NCBI GenBank assembly: GCA_038199265.1
Contig: JBBPZD010000009.1
Coordinates: forward strand, 1 to 12,878
Direction of reading: 5' to 3'
From: Allobranchiibius sp038199265
Lineage (GTDB): Bacteria > Actinomycetota > Actinomycetes > Actinomycetales > Dermatophilaceae
DNA: 12,878 nt
Shown here: positions 7,071-12,878 of the stretch, piece by piece
How positions within the stretch are numbered: the stretch's first letter is position 1
How the letters are laid out: the number at the start of each line of letters is the position of its first letter
Program-made: the position numbers and the translations under genes
Notes under the pieces: model-generated
What the model saw: the letters and a program-made list of their open reading frames with translations, nothing else
Database searches by the model: none
What the model was told of the DNA's origin: nothing

Positions 7071-7385
7071 GCGCCCCAAACTCGCGCACCGTGACCGCCC
7101 GCTACCCACCGCGGTGCGGCGGAGGCCGTCAGGCAATCGGTCAGAGCTCGTAGGACGATCGTCTATCGAGACTTCGCCAGCGGGGCGGAGGAGCAACCAT
7201 TCAGTCTCCGCACTCGATGCGCTCGGGTGGCGAGGGCGCACCCCCTCCAACATCGTCGAGTAAAGCACCGGTGAGGCTGACGATCTCGCCGAGATGTCGA
7301 GAAGCTGCGCGTCCCGGCTTACAGCTACACCACAGTTCAGCGCGCTGCTCCTTCGAACATCACGAACCTACCGATGCAGCTCTGT
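7071..7385. other. Convergent spacer between the small protein gene and cimA
   Basis: No supported gene. A perfect 10-base palindrome CACCGCGGTG lies at 7107-7116. I expected terminators for both flanking genes but found no stem followed by a T-run on either strand. Confidence 0.4.
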
Positions 7386-8993
7386 CTACAGCGACTGGGA
7401 CGAACGCGCCTCAGCGCGGTCTTCGGATCGGCATCGCAGCAGACCGAACGTGAACGAGTCGACGAGCGCGATCCAACTGGCATGCACCAGGTTGGAAGCC
7501 ACCCCGACGGTGGTCCACGTGCGTTCGCCGTCGGTCGTGTCGATCAGCACCCGGGTCGTCGCATCGCTCCCGTGGTCGGCATCGAGGATGCGCACCCGGA
7601 AGTCGATCAGCTCCAGGTCGGCCAGGCGCGGATACACCGGTGTGAGAGCGCTGCGCAGCGCGTGGTCCAGTGCGTTGACCGGCCCGTTGCCTTTTCCGGC
7701 TGCTAGCTGGGTTTCTCCCTCGACGACGAGTTCGACTGTGGCCCGGGACAGGGCAGTATCTGCGCCCTCGGCATCGATGCGAATGTCCCATGACTTGAGC
7801 TCGAAGAGCGCCAATGCAGTGCCGCCGACTTCTTCCTGCAACAGCAGATCGAAGGAAGCATCGGCGGCCTCGAAGGTCCACCCGGCTTGCTCCAGGTCCT
7901 TCACCCGCGCCAGCACCCGAGCCAGCAGCTCTGGCTCGCCTGCCAGGTCGTACCCCAGCTCCCGTCCCTTCAGCTCGATGCTCGCGCGCCCCGCCATGTC
8001 CGAGACCAGCGTGCGCATCCGATTGCCGACCAGAGCCGGGTTGATGTGCTGATAGAGGTCGGGGTCGACCCGTAGGGCACTCGCGTGCAGGCCAGCCTTG
8101 TGCGCGAATGCGCTGGCACCGATGTACGGCGCCCGCTCGAACGGCGGAATGTTCGTGATTTCGCTGATCGCGTGACAAACGTGCAAGGCCTGCTCGAGCT
8201 GACCGTCGCTCACCAGCGGCATCCCGAGTTTCAGCTGCAGATTCGCTGTGACAGCGATGAGATCGGCGTTACCGGTGCGCTCGCCGTATCCGTTGATCGT
8301 GCCCTGCATGTGGGTCGCGCCGGCCTGCACCGCAGCGATGCTGTTGGCGACCGCGCAACCACCGTCGTTATGGCAGTGGATGCCGAGTCGCGCGCCGGTC
8401 AGCTCCCTCGTCTCGGTGACGATGCGCTCGATGTCGTGCGGCAACATCCCGCCGTTGGTGTCACATAGAACAACTGCCTGGGCGCCCGCCCGCATCGCCA
8501 CTCGAACGACCTCGATCGCGTACGTCCCGTCGGCCTCGTACCCGTCGAAGAAGTGCTCCGCGTCGAGGTAGACCGTGCGCCCGTGGGACACCAGGTGGGA
8601 GATCGTTTCCTCGATCATGGCGAGATTCTCGGGGAGGGTCGTCTTGAGTGCATCCGTCACGTGACGCGAGTGGGACTTGCCGACGAGTGTCACCACGGAT
8701 GTCTGAGCGTCGAGCAGTGCCTGCACCTGGGGATCGTCGGCAGCAGCCAGTCCCGGTCGGCGGGTGCTTCCGAACGCGGCCAGCTGAGCGTTGACCAAGG
8801 TCAACTCAGTGCGGGCCCTGGCGAAGAACTCGGTGTCCTTGGGATTGGCGCCGGGCCATCCGCCTTCGATGAAGTCGACTCCCAGGTCGTCCAGCAGACC
8901 CGCGATAGCGAGCTTGTCCGAAACCGACAGCTGCAGCCCTTCTTGCTGGGCACCGTCCCGCAGGGTGGTGTCGTACAGATCGAAGCCGTTCAT
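7386..8993 (-). CDS. cimA: Citramalate synthase
   Basis: A 535-residue enzyme that condenses pyruvate with acetyl-CoA to (R)-citramalate, the first step of the threonine-independent route to 2-oxobutyrate and isoleucine. The catalytic TIM barrel opens with YDTTLRDGAQQEG (7-19; Arg12 and Asp13). It contains LCDTNGGMLP (176-185), the metal-binding IHCHNDGG (205-212; His206, His208), NGYGERTGNADL (234-245) and FAHKAGLHASAL (296-307), all typical of the LeuA/NifV/HcsA group. The C-terminal LeuA dimer/allosteric domain (about 400-520) ends DSFTFGLLR. The early GAQQEGL rather than GEQ-type sequence and the overall length match the CimA group, not LeuA. The ATG at 8993 has AAGGG about ten bases upstream. 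A leader peptide and terminator upstream suggest control by attenuation. Alternative: another acyl-transferase of the same family, judged unlikely. Confidence 0.94.
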   Translation of the reverse strand: MNGFDLYDTTLRDGAQQEGLQLSVSDKLAIAGLLDDLGVDFIEGGWPGANPKDTEFFARARTELTLVNAQLAAFGSTRRPGLAAADDPQVQALLDAQTSVVTLVGKSHSRHVTDALKTTLPENLAMIEETISHLVSHGRTVYLDAEHFFDGYEADGTYAIEVVRVAMRAGAQAVVLCDTNGGMLPHDIERIVTETRELTGARLGIHCHNDGGCAVANSIAAVQAGATHMQGTINGYGERTGNADLIAVTANLQLKLGMPLVSDGQLEQALHVCHAISEITNIPPFERAPYIGASAFAHKAGLHASALRVDPDLYQHINPALVGNRMRTLVSDMAGRASIELKGRELGYDLAGEPELLARVLARVKDLEQAGWTFEAADASFDLLLQEEVGGTALALFELKSWDIRIDAEGADTALSRATVELVVEGETQLAAGKGNGPVNALDHALRSALTPVYPRLADLELIDFRVRILDADHGSDATTRVLIDTTDGERTWTTVGVASNLVHASWIALVDSFTFGLLRCRSEDRAEARSSQSL

Positions 8994-9026
8994 GGGGCAG
9001 TAGCCCTTTCGGAAGTCTTCAGTGGT

Positions 9027-9039
9027 GCCCCGATGGGGC
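9027..9039. repeat. Short hairpin in the cimA 5' leader
   Basis: GCCCC (9027-9031) and GGGGC (9035-9039) form a 5-base stem with a 3-base loop, about 33-45 bases before the cimA ATG on the transcript. It could affect ribosome access or be one arm of a larger leader fold; the sequence alone does not say. Confidence 0.35.
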
Positions 9040-9093
9040 GGTGAAACCTCCGACCCGGCGCTCGCCTCCGGTCGTGGGTGATGCCCGGGGACG

Positions 9094-9120
9094 AAAAAAC
9101 CTCCCGGGGTAACGGGAGGT
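9094..9120 (-). terminator. Intrinsic terminator in the cimA leader (attenuator)
   Basis: On the minus strand ACCTCCCG (from 9120) pairs perfectly with CGGGAGGT across a 6-base loop, followed at once by the rest of a run of six T (9094-9099). It is the best factor-independent terminator in the window. It sits downstream of ilvE and 100 bases before cimA, between the leader peptide and cimA. It could end ilvE transcripts, regulate cimA, or do both. Confidence 0.85.
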
Positions 9121-9146
9121 AGCGCGCCGGATCGTCCGACGCGCTA
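9120..9146 (-). promoter_or_regulatory. Leader hairpin spanning the stop codon of the cimA leader peptide
   Basis: TAGCGCG and CGCGCTA form a 7-base stem, extended inside by CGGA/TCCG around a CGA loop with one mismatch between. The first three transcript bases of the stem are the TAG stop of the leader peptide, and the stem ends exactly where the terminator stem starts. This is the position of the pause or 1:2 hairpin in amino acid attenuators. I could not identify the competing antiterminator pairing by eye. Confidence 0.65.
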
Positions 9147-9191
9147 GTCGATAATCGTCGCCGCAACGGTAGTTGCAGACCGGAAGGTCAT
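9144..9191 (-). CDS. cimA leader peptide (15 residues)
   Basis: ATG at 9189-9191 opens MTFRSATTVAATIID followed by TAG. Among 15 codons are four Thr, three Ala, two consecutive Ile near the end and one Val: isoleucine, valine and the isoleucine precursor threonine. A GGGGGAG lies 13 bases upstream of the ATG (10 from an in-frame GTG just before it). The stop codon is inside a hairpin, and a terminator follows. The layout is that of a translation-dependent attenuator. Ribosome stalling on the tandem Ile codons would let transcription pass into cimA when charged tRNA-Ile is scarce. Because citramalate synthase feeds isoleucine synthesis, the codon content matches the regulated gene. The coding call is an inference from layout; 15 codons cannot prove translation. 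Confidence 0.7.
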   Translation of the reverse strand: MTFRSATTVAATIID

Positions 9192-9437
9192 CACGGGTTG
9201 AATGCTCCCCCTTTTACGGGCGTCCGTCCACCCTTTGGCACGACCATCCCACATCGCGGACTCCTTCGGATCGCCTGAAGTCGACCTAGACCCTGATGGA
9301 CTCGGTCATCTACCTCGGTGTTGAAGACGTACTGCGCGCCTGCAGTCGATCGCCCGCAACCATTGCTCTGGCCGACGGCAGAGATCGTCGCTCAACTCGG
9401 CCTGGGAGATGCCTGACCTTCAGGCAGTATGGCTCGC
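9192..9437. other. Spacer between ilvE and the cimA leader
   Basis: No supported gene on either strand. It should contain the cimA promoter (minus strand), but I could not select a -35/-10 pair with confidence. At its edge GCTCGC (9432-9437) and GCGAGC (9442-9447) form a 6-base stem around the ilvE stop codon; with no T-run it is at best a weak terminator. Confidence 0.4.
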
Positions 9438-10532
9438 TCAGGCGAGCTGAGTCAGCCAGCCGCGGGTGTCCTCGCTTCGGCCGTACTGAATATCCAGTAG
9501 CGCTGAACGCAGTTTCAGGGCGACTTCGTCGGTGTGGCCAGCTCGCCGGTGATCGCAGGATCCGCCGTCCCACTTCAACTCACCGACCGGAGTGATCACA
9601 GCAGCGGTCCCGCACGCGAACACCTCGGCGATATCGCCTGACGCGGCGCCATCCTTCCATTCTTGGATGGGGATCCGACGCTCTTCCGGCTGCAGGTCCA
9701 GGTCCTTCGCCAACTCCAGGATCGAATCCCGGGTCACACCCTCGAGAATCGAACCAGTCAGCGACGGTGTCACCAGTCGGCCGTCCCGGTACACGAAGAA
9801 CAAGTTCATCCCGCCGAGTTCTTCAATGTAGGTGTGCGTGGAGGAATCGAGGAAAACTGCCTGGTCGCAACCGTTCTCGATGCCCTCGAGTTGCCCTGCC
9901 AGTGAGGAGGCGTAGTTTCCACCGCATTTGGCTGCGCCGGTGCCGCCGTCACCAGCGCGCGCGTAGTCGGTGGAGATCCATAGTGAGATCGGCTTCACTC
10001 CCCCGCTGAAGTACGCCCCAGCGGGCGAAGCGATCACGCTGAAGGTGACGTGGTTCGCCGGGCGGACGCCGAGGAAGGGCTCGGAGGCGAACATGAACGG
10101 ACGCAGGTAGAGCGAAGTCTCGGCACCGTCCGCTTCGGGCACCCACGCTTTGTCGGCGGCGACCAGCGCCCGCAATGATTCGACGAAGTCGACCTCCTCC
10201 ATCACCGGTAGAGCCATCCGTCTGGCGCTACGCGCGAACCTGGCCGCATTCCGGTCAGGGCGGAAGGTCCACACCGTGCCGTCCGCGTGCCGGTAGGCCT
10301 TCATTCCTTCGAAGATCTCTTGCGCGTAATGCAGCACCGCCGCAGCCGGGTCCATCGAGATGGGGCCGTACGGCGTGACGCGTGCAGCATGCCAACCGTC
10401 GGCCTTGGTCCACTCCACCGTGACCATGTGGTCGGTGAAGTGGTTTCCGAAACCTGGGTTCTGCAGCACTGTGGTGCGCTCGGCGTCGCTTCGCGGCGTG
10501 GGGCTTTGGGTCACATCGAACGTCAGTGCCAT
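9438..10532 (-). CDS. ilvE: Branched-chain amino acid aminotransferase
   Basis: A 364-residue fold-type IV PLP aminotransferase that carries out the final reversible transamination forming Leu, Ile and Val with glutamate as donor. Family marks are YAQEIFEGMKAYR (69-81), LYLRPFMFAS (141-150), and GTGAAKCGGNYASSL (197-211), with Lys202 as the PLP Schiff-base lysine. EELGGMNLFFV (238-247), LTGSILEGVTRDSILELA (258-275) and FACGTAAVITPVG (305-317) follow. The C-terminus LLDIQYGRSEDTRGWLTQLA is typical of actinobacterial and mitochondrial-like BCATs, and the length is normal. The ATG at 10532 has GAGGAG seven bases upstream. Residues 325-336 (SCDHRRAGHTDE) do not look like the usual loop here; see findings. 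It lies 86 bases after leuB and is probably co-transcribed with it. Confidence 0.96.
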   Translation of the reverse strand: MALTFDVTQSPTPRSDAERTTVLQNPGFGNHFTDHMVTVEWTKADGWHAARVTPYGPISMDPAAAVLHYAQEIFEGMKAYRHADGTVWTFRPDRNAARFARSARRMALPVMEEVDFVESLRALVAADKAWVPEADGAETSLYLRPFMFASEPFLGVRPANHVTFSVIASPAGAYFSGGVKPISLWISTDYARAGDGGTGAAKCGGNYASSLAGQLEGIENGCDQAVFLDSSTHTYIEELGGMNLFFVYRDGRLVTPSLTGSILEGVTRDSILELAKDLDLQPEERRIPIQEWKDGAASGDIAEVFACGTAAVITPVGELKWDGGSCDHRRAGHTDEVALKLRSALLDIQYGRSEDTRGWLTQLA

Positions 10533-10618
10533 GTCGTACTCCTCGGGGGGCGTGAGGCGCGCCCGGGATTGTGACGCGCGCTACAAATTCAGCGGTGCAA
10601 TCAGGTTACGCCGAACGT

Positions 10619-11680
10619 TCATACTCGCCCGGCGATGGCGTCGCCCACCTCGCTGGTGGAGCGCACCGCATCACCACGCTCGGCAACGTCGGCTGCAACC
10701 GCGTCTTGCACACGCTGGGCTTCGTCGCCGCGCCCCAGATGCTCCAACAGCATCGCGACCGACAAGATCGTTGCAGTCGGGTCGGCAACTCCCTGCCCCG
10801 CAATATCGGGCGCCGAGCCGTGCACGGGCTCGAACATCGAGGGCGCCGTACCTTCCGGGTTGATATTTCCCGAGGCAGCCAGACCGATGCCCCCGGTCAC
10901 CGCAGCGGCGAGGTCGGTGATGATGTCACCGAAGAGGTTGTCGGTGACGATCACGTCGAACCTACCGGGGTCGGTCACCATGTAGATGGTCGCGGCGTCG
11001 ACGTGGCAGTAGGCCCTGGCGACGTCGGGGAACTCGGCGCCGACCTCTTCAACCGTACGACGCCACAGGTGGCCGGAGAACGAAAGTACGTTGTGTTTGT
11101 GGATCAGCGTGAGGTGCTTGCGTGGTCGCGCCTGCGCGCGGGCGAACGCGTCCCGAACAGCGCGCTCGGCGCCGAACCGGGTGTTGACACTGACCTCGGT
11201 GGCGAGTTCCGCAGACGTACCGACCCGCAGCGCGCCCCCGTTGCCGGTGTAGGGACCTTCGGTACCCTCACGAACGACGACGAAGTCGATGCCGTTCGGC
11301 GCAACACTCTCGATGTCGAGCGGGCTACGCACTCCGGTCATCAACTTGGACGGGCGCAGGTTGATGTAATGATCGAAATCGAAGCGCAGCTTGAGCAGCA
11401 GCCCGCGCTCGAGGACGCCGCTGGGCACCTTCGGATCACCGATCGCGCCGAGCAGGATGACGTCATGATCCCGCAGTTCCTGTTCCACCGACTCAGGCAG
11501 CACCTCACCGGTCGCGTGCCAGCGACGAGCTCCCAGGTCGTACTCGGTGCGTGCAACCTTGGCGGAACTCACGGCATCGAACACCTTGATGCCTTCGGCC
11601 ACCACCTCGGGGCCGATCCCGTCGCCCGCTATGACCGCGAGGTCGATGGAACCGGACGCTGTACCGTGGGAGGTCGTCAT
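10619..11680 (-). CDS. leuB: 3-Isopropylmalate dehydrogenase
   Basis: A 353-residue NAD-dependent beta-decarboxylating dehydrogenase of leucine synthesis; it converts 3-isopropylmalate to 2-oxoisocaproate. Visible marks are AGDGIGPEVV (18-27), LRFDFDHYINLRP (98-110) with the substrate-binding arginines, VVREGTEGPYTGNGG (135-149) with Arg137 and Tyr144, IHKHNVLSFSGHLW (193-206) with Lys195, Asp228, DNLFGDIITDLAAAVTGGIG (247-266) with Asp247 and Asp252, and the NAD loop EPVHGSAPDIAGQGVADP. Length and motifs fit the actinobacterial LeuB type; isocitrate or tartrate dehydrogenase are less likely given the ilv neighbours. The ATG at 11680 lacks a good ribosome site, but a TAGCGT box lies 8 bases upstream, so the message may be leaderless. 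In many actinobacteria serA sits between ilvC and leuB; here it does not. Confidence 0.96.
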   Translation of the reverse strand: MTTSHGTASGSIDLAVIAGDGIGPEVVAEGIKVFDAVSSAKVARTEYDLGARRWHATGEVLPESVEQELRDHDVILLGAIGDPKVPSGVLERGLLLKLRFDFDHYINLRPSKLMTGVRSPLDIESVAPNGIDFVVVREGTEGPYTGNGGALRVGTSAELATEVSVNTRFGAERAVRDAFARAQARPRKHLTLIHKHNVLSFSGHLWRRTVEEVGAEFPDVARAYCHVDAATIYMVTDPGRFDVIVTDNLFGDIITDLAAAVTGGIGLAASGNINPEGTAPSMFEPVHGSAPDIAGQGVADPTATILSVAMLLEHLGRGDEAQRVQDAVAADVAERGDAVRSTSEVGDAIAGRV

Positions 11681-11688
11681 ACATCCGC

Positions 11689-11694
11689 ACGCTA
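11689..11694 (-). promoter_or_regulatory. leuB: Possible -10 box of a leaderless leuB promoter
   Basis: TAGCGT on the minus strand fits the TANNNT actinobacterial -10 pattern and lies 8 bases before the leuB ATG, which would put the transcript start at or next to the start codon. The absence of a Shine-Dalgarno sequence agrees. No strong -35 element is seen at 17 bases; a TTGATA lies farther upstream. Confidence 0.35.
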
Positions 11695-11760
11695 ACGATG
11701 AGACTTGTCACTCGAAATCGAGGTCTCGAATATCAAGACACTGGCCCCAAGACACGACGA

Positions 11761-11788
11761 AGGGCCCCAGCACATTGCCGGGGCCCTG
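11761..11788 (-). terminator. GC-rich hairpin after the small ORF, probable terminator
   Basis: AGGGCCCC and GGGGCCCT form a perfect 8-base stem around an 11-12 base loop, about 15 bases after the stop codon of the 20-residue ORF and about 80 bases before leuB. There is no proper T-run, which is common for high-GC terminators. It may end the upstream transcript or act in the leuB leader. Confidence 0.55.
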
Positions 11789-11803
11789 CTGTCGGTCAAT
11801 AAC

Positions 11804-11866
11804 TCAGTCGCGCAGATCCATCGATTCCTGCAATGCGCGCTGCATCTCGAGCTGCTCTTCACTCAT
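11804..11866 (-). CDS. Small ORF, 20 residues, between ilvC and leuB
   Basis: ATG at 11864-11866 is preceded by an excellent ribosome site (CAGGAG, seven bases away) and opens a short frame: MSEEQLEMQ, then RALQESMDLRD, then TGA. The peptide is acidic and would form one amphipathic helix. Three Leu are spread through it without a run, so it does not look like a classical leucine leader peptide. A strong hairpin follows the stop. The quality of the ribosome site, natural codon use and the terminator behind it make a translated small protein plausible. I know no function. The alternatives are an unusual leuB leader peptide or a chance ORF. Confidence 0.5.
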   Translation of the reverse strand: MSEEQLEMQRALQESMDLRD

Positions 11867-12030
11867 GATCGAACTCCTGGCGTCATCTTCTGCTGACCGC
11901 TGTCGACGGGATGGGGTCTTCCATCGCCGGCTCTCCGAACGGGGCCCTCCAGGAAGCGCCGGGTAAGGCACTGACCTGAGAAGAAAATACTCCTTGGAAT
12001 CCACATCGCGATACAGCCGTCTCGCTATCT
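11867..12030. other. Spacer upstream of the small ORF
   Basis: No supported gene; longer frames through it give Arg/Ser/Pro-rich translations. It should hold the promoter of the small ORF if that is separately transcribed, but I saw no clear boxes. In related gene orders serA occupies this interval; no trace of it is visible. Confidence 0.4.
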
Positions 12031-12071
12031 GGACATGCGCAGCGGGGCAGGTGTGCCGCGCCGTGCATGTC
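12031..12071 (-). terminator. Long imperfect hairpin after ilvC, probable terminator
   Basis: GGACATGC (12031-12038) and GCATGTCC (12064-12071) are perfect inverted arms. Inside them GCGGGGCA and TGCCGCGC pair with one mismatch around a GGTG loop, giving a long stem 13 bases behind the ilvC stop. No T-run follows on the minus strand. Position supports a role in ending or protecting the ilvC transcript. Confidence 0.55.
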
Positions 12072-12083
12072 CAAAAGCGGAGG

Positions 12084-12878
12084 CTAGCGAGAGGCGGAGC
12101 CCTCGACGTAATCGGAGTCGGTGTCCTTGATCCAGCTCATCAGGCCGCGTAGCTGCTTGCCGGTCTTCTCGATGGGGTGCTGGGCACCCTGTTCGCGCAG
12201 CCGGTTGAACTCGGGCGCACCGGCGTCCTGGTCCTCGATGAAGCGCTTGGCGAAGTTCCCGTTGACGATGTCAGCCAGCACGGCCTGCATGTTCTCCTTC
12301 ACGCGCTCGTCGATCACGCGAGGACCGGATACATAGTCGCCGTACTCGGCAGTGTCGGAAATCGACCAACGCTGCTTGGCGATGCCACCCTCGATCATCA
12401 GGTCGACGATCAGCTTCAGCTCGTGCAGGCACTCGAAGTAGGCGACCTCGGGCTGGTAACCGGCCTCGGTCAGTACCTCGAAGCCGTACATGACCAGCTG
12501 CGACGCGCCACCGCAGAGCACGGCCTGCTCACCGAACAGGTCGGTCTCGGTCTCTTCGGTGAACGTGGTCTTGATACCGCCGGCGCGGAGGCCACCGATG
12601 CCCCTTGCGTAGGACTTGCCCAGCTCCCAGGCGTTTCCGGTGGCGTCGACCTCGACGGCGATCAGCACGGGTACGCCGCGGCCGTCGACGTACTCGCGGC
12701 GGACGAGGTGGCCAGGGCCCTTGGGCGCGACCATCACGACATCGACGCCCTCGGGCGGGACGATGTATCCGAAGCGGATGTTGAACCCGTGGCTGAAGAA
12801 AAGCGCGTCGCCCTTCTCCAGGTGCGGCTCGATCTCGGCCTTGTACAAGCTGCGCTGCACCTGGTCGGGCGCGAGTAG
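12084..12878 (-). CDS. ilvC: Ketol-acid reductoisomerase, 5' end outside window
   Basis: The C-terminal 264 residues or so of an enzyme of about 340; the frame enters at the right edge as LLAPDQVQRSLYKAEIEP. It converts 2-acetolactate and 2-aceto-2-hydroxybutyrate to dihydroxy acids in Val, Leu and Ile synthesis, using NADPH and Mg. The N-terminal nucleotide-binding GxGxxG part is outside. Visible are FFSHGFNIRFGYIVPP, VMVAPKGPGHLVRREY, and the metal-site helices TDLFGEQAVLCGG (Asp and Glu ligands) and FECLHELKLIVDLMIEGG (Glu ligands), then SDTAEYGDYVSGPRVI. The knotted C-terminal domain ends YVEGSASR. This is the short, class I form. The GTG at 12858-12860 is an internal Val codon, not the start. 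A long hairpin follows the stop codon. Confidence 0.97.
   Translation of the reverse strand, partial: LLAPDQVQRSLYKAEIEPHLEKGDALFFSHGFNIRFGYIVPPEGVDVVMVAPKGPGHLVRREYVDGRGVPVLIAVEVDATGNAWELGKSYARGIGGLRAGGIKTTFTEETETDLFGEQAVLCGGASQLVMYGFEVLTEAGYQPEVAYFECLHELKLIVDLMIEGGIAKQRWSISDTAEYGDYVSGPRVIDERVKENMQAVLADIVNGNFAKRFIEDQDAGAPEFNRLREQGAQHPIEKTGKQLRGLMSWIKDTDSDYVEGSASR

Noticed and set aside
8994..9191. A T-box riboswitch in the cimA leader
   Set aside because: I found no T-box consensus (GGTGGNACCGCG-like) or specifier-loop arrangement; the leader peptide plus terminator explains the region better.
10556..10582. GCGCGC repeats between leuB and ilvE as a terminator
   Set aside because: Both copies are self-complementary GC alternations, common by chance here; no T-run, and the genes are closely spaced as in an operon.
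10571..11695. A 374-codon open frame on the plus strand opposite leuB
   Set aside because: It is the antisense of a clear leuB; the translation is His/Arg/Gly-rich with no domain pattern, as expected from codon bias in GC-rich DNA.
12177..12878. A long plus-strand open frame opposite ilvC
   Set aside because: Antisense of ilvC; low-complexity Leu/Gly/Asp/Val translation with no recognisable family.
1..12878. CRISPR array, tRNA, rRNA, insertion sequence or defence system
   Set aside because: No regularly spaced repeats, no cloverleaf with a CCA-type end, no transposase or nuclease motifs, and no flanking terminal repeats were seen on reading either strand.

Overview
The window is GC-rich DNA with actinobacterial features: GTG starts, G/C-ending codons, a Tat lipoprotein, and a branched-chain amino acid gene order of the ilvC / leuB / ilvE / cimA type followed by a fumarylacetoacetate-hydrolase (FAH) family gene. 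That FAH gene commonly sits next to gltX in this phylum. I favour a member of the Micrococcales or a relative, but the sequence does not settle the genus.

Right part (7386-12878, all minus strand): ilvC (5' end outside the window), a 20-residue small ORF with a hairpin behind it, leuB, ilvE, and cimA. Together these cover the acetohydroxy-acid step, the isopropylmalate dehydrogenase step, the last transamination and the citramalate route to 2-oxobutyrate. Between ilvE and cimA lies an apparent transcription attenuator: a 15-codon leader peptide ending in Thr-Val-Ala-Ala-Thr-Ile-Ile-Asp, a hairpin that includes its stop codon, and an intrinsic terminator with a T-run. The codons fit control of cimA by isoleucine (and valine or threonine) supply.

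Left edge (1-524, minus): the N-terminal half of the FAH-family gene, running off the window.

Middle (about 525-7385): an accessory block between cimA and the FAH gene. Intact genes are a SAM-dependent methyltransferase, a membrane-anchored hypothetical protein, a Tat-exported lipoprotein with a chitin/polysaccharide-deacetylase-like (NodB, CE4) fold, a VOC/glyoxalase protein and a 70-residue helical protein with a clear promoter that contains a palindrome. Mixed with these are decayed genes: a three-helix membrane protein broken by one frameshift at a run of five G, a GNAT acetyltransferase remnant, a sugar-type MFS transporter remnant with two large internal losses plus a nonsense codon, and a convergent membrane ORF that runs into the antisense of that remnant. 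The block looks like a site of gene gain and decay next to a conserved biosynthetic operon.

I saw no tRNA, rRNA, CRISPR array, transposase or phage integrase. I found no complete new multi-gene system. The best leads are the cimA attenuator, the small ORF between ilvC and leuB, and the deacetylase-like lipoprotein with its altered motif 1.
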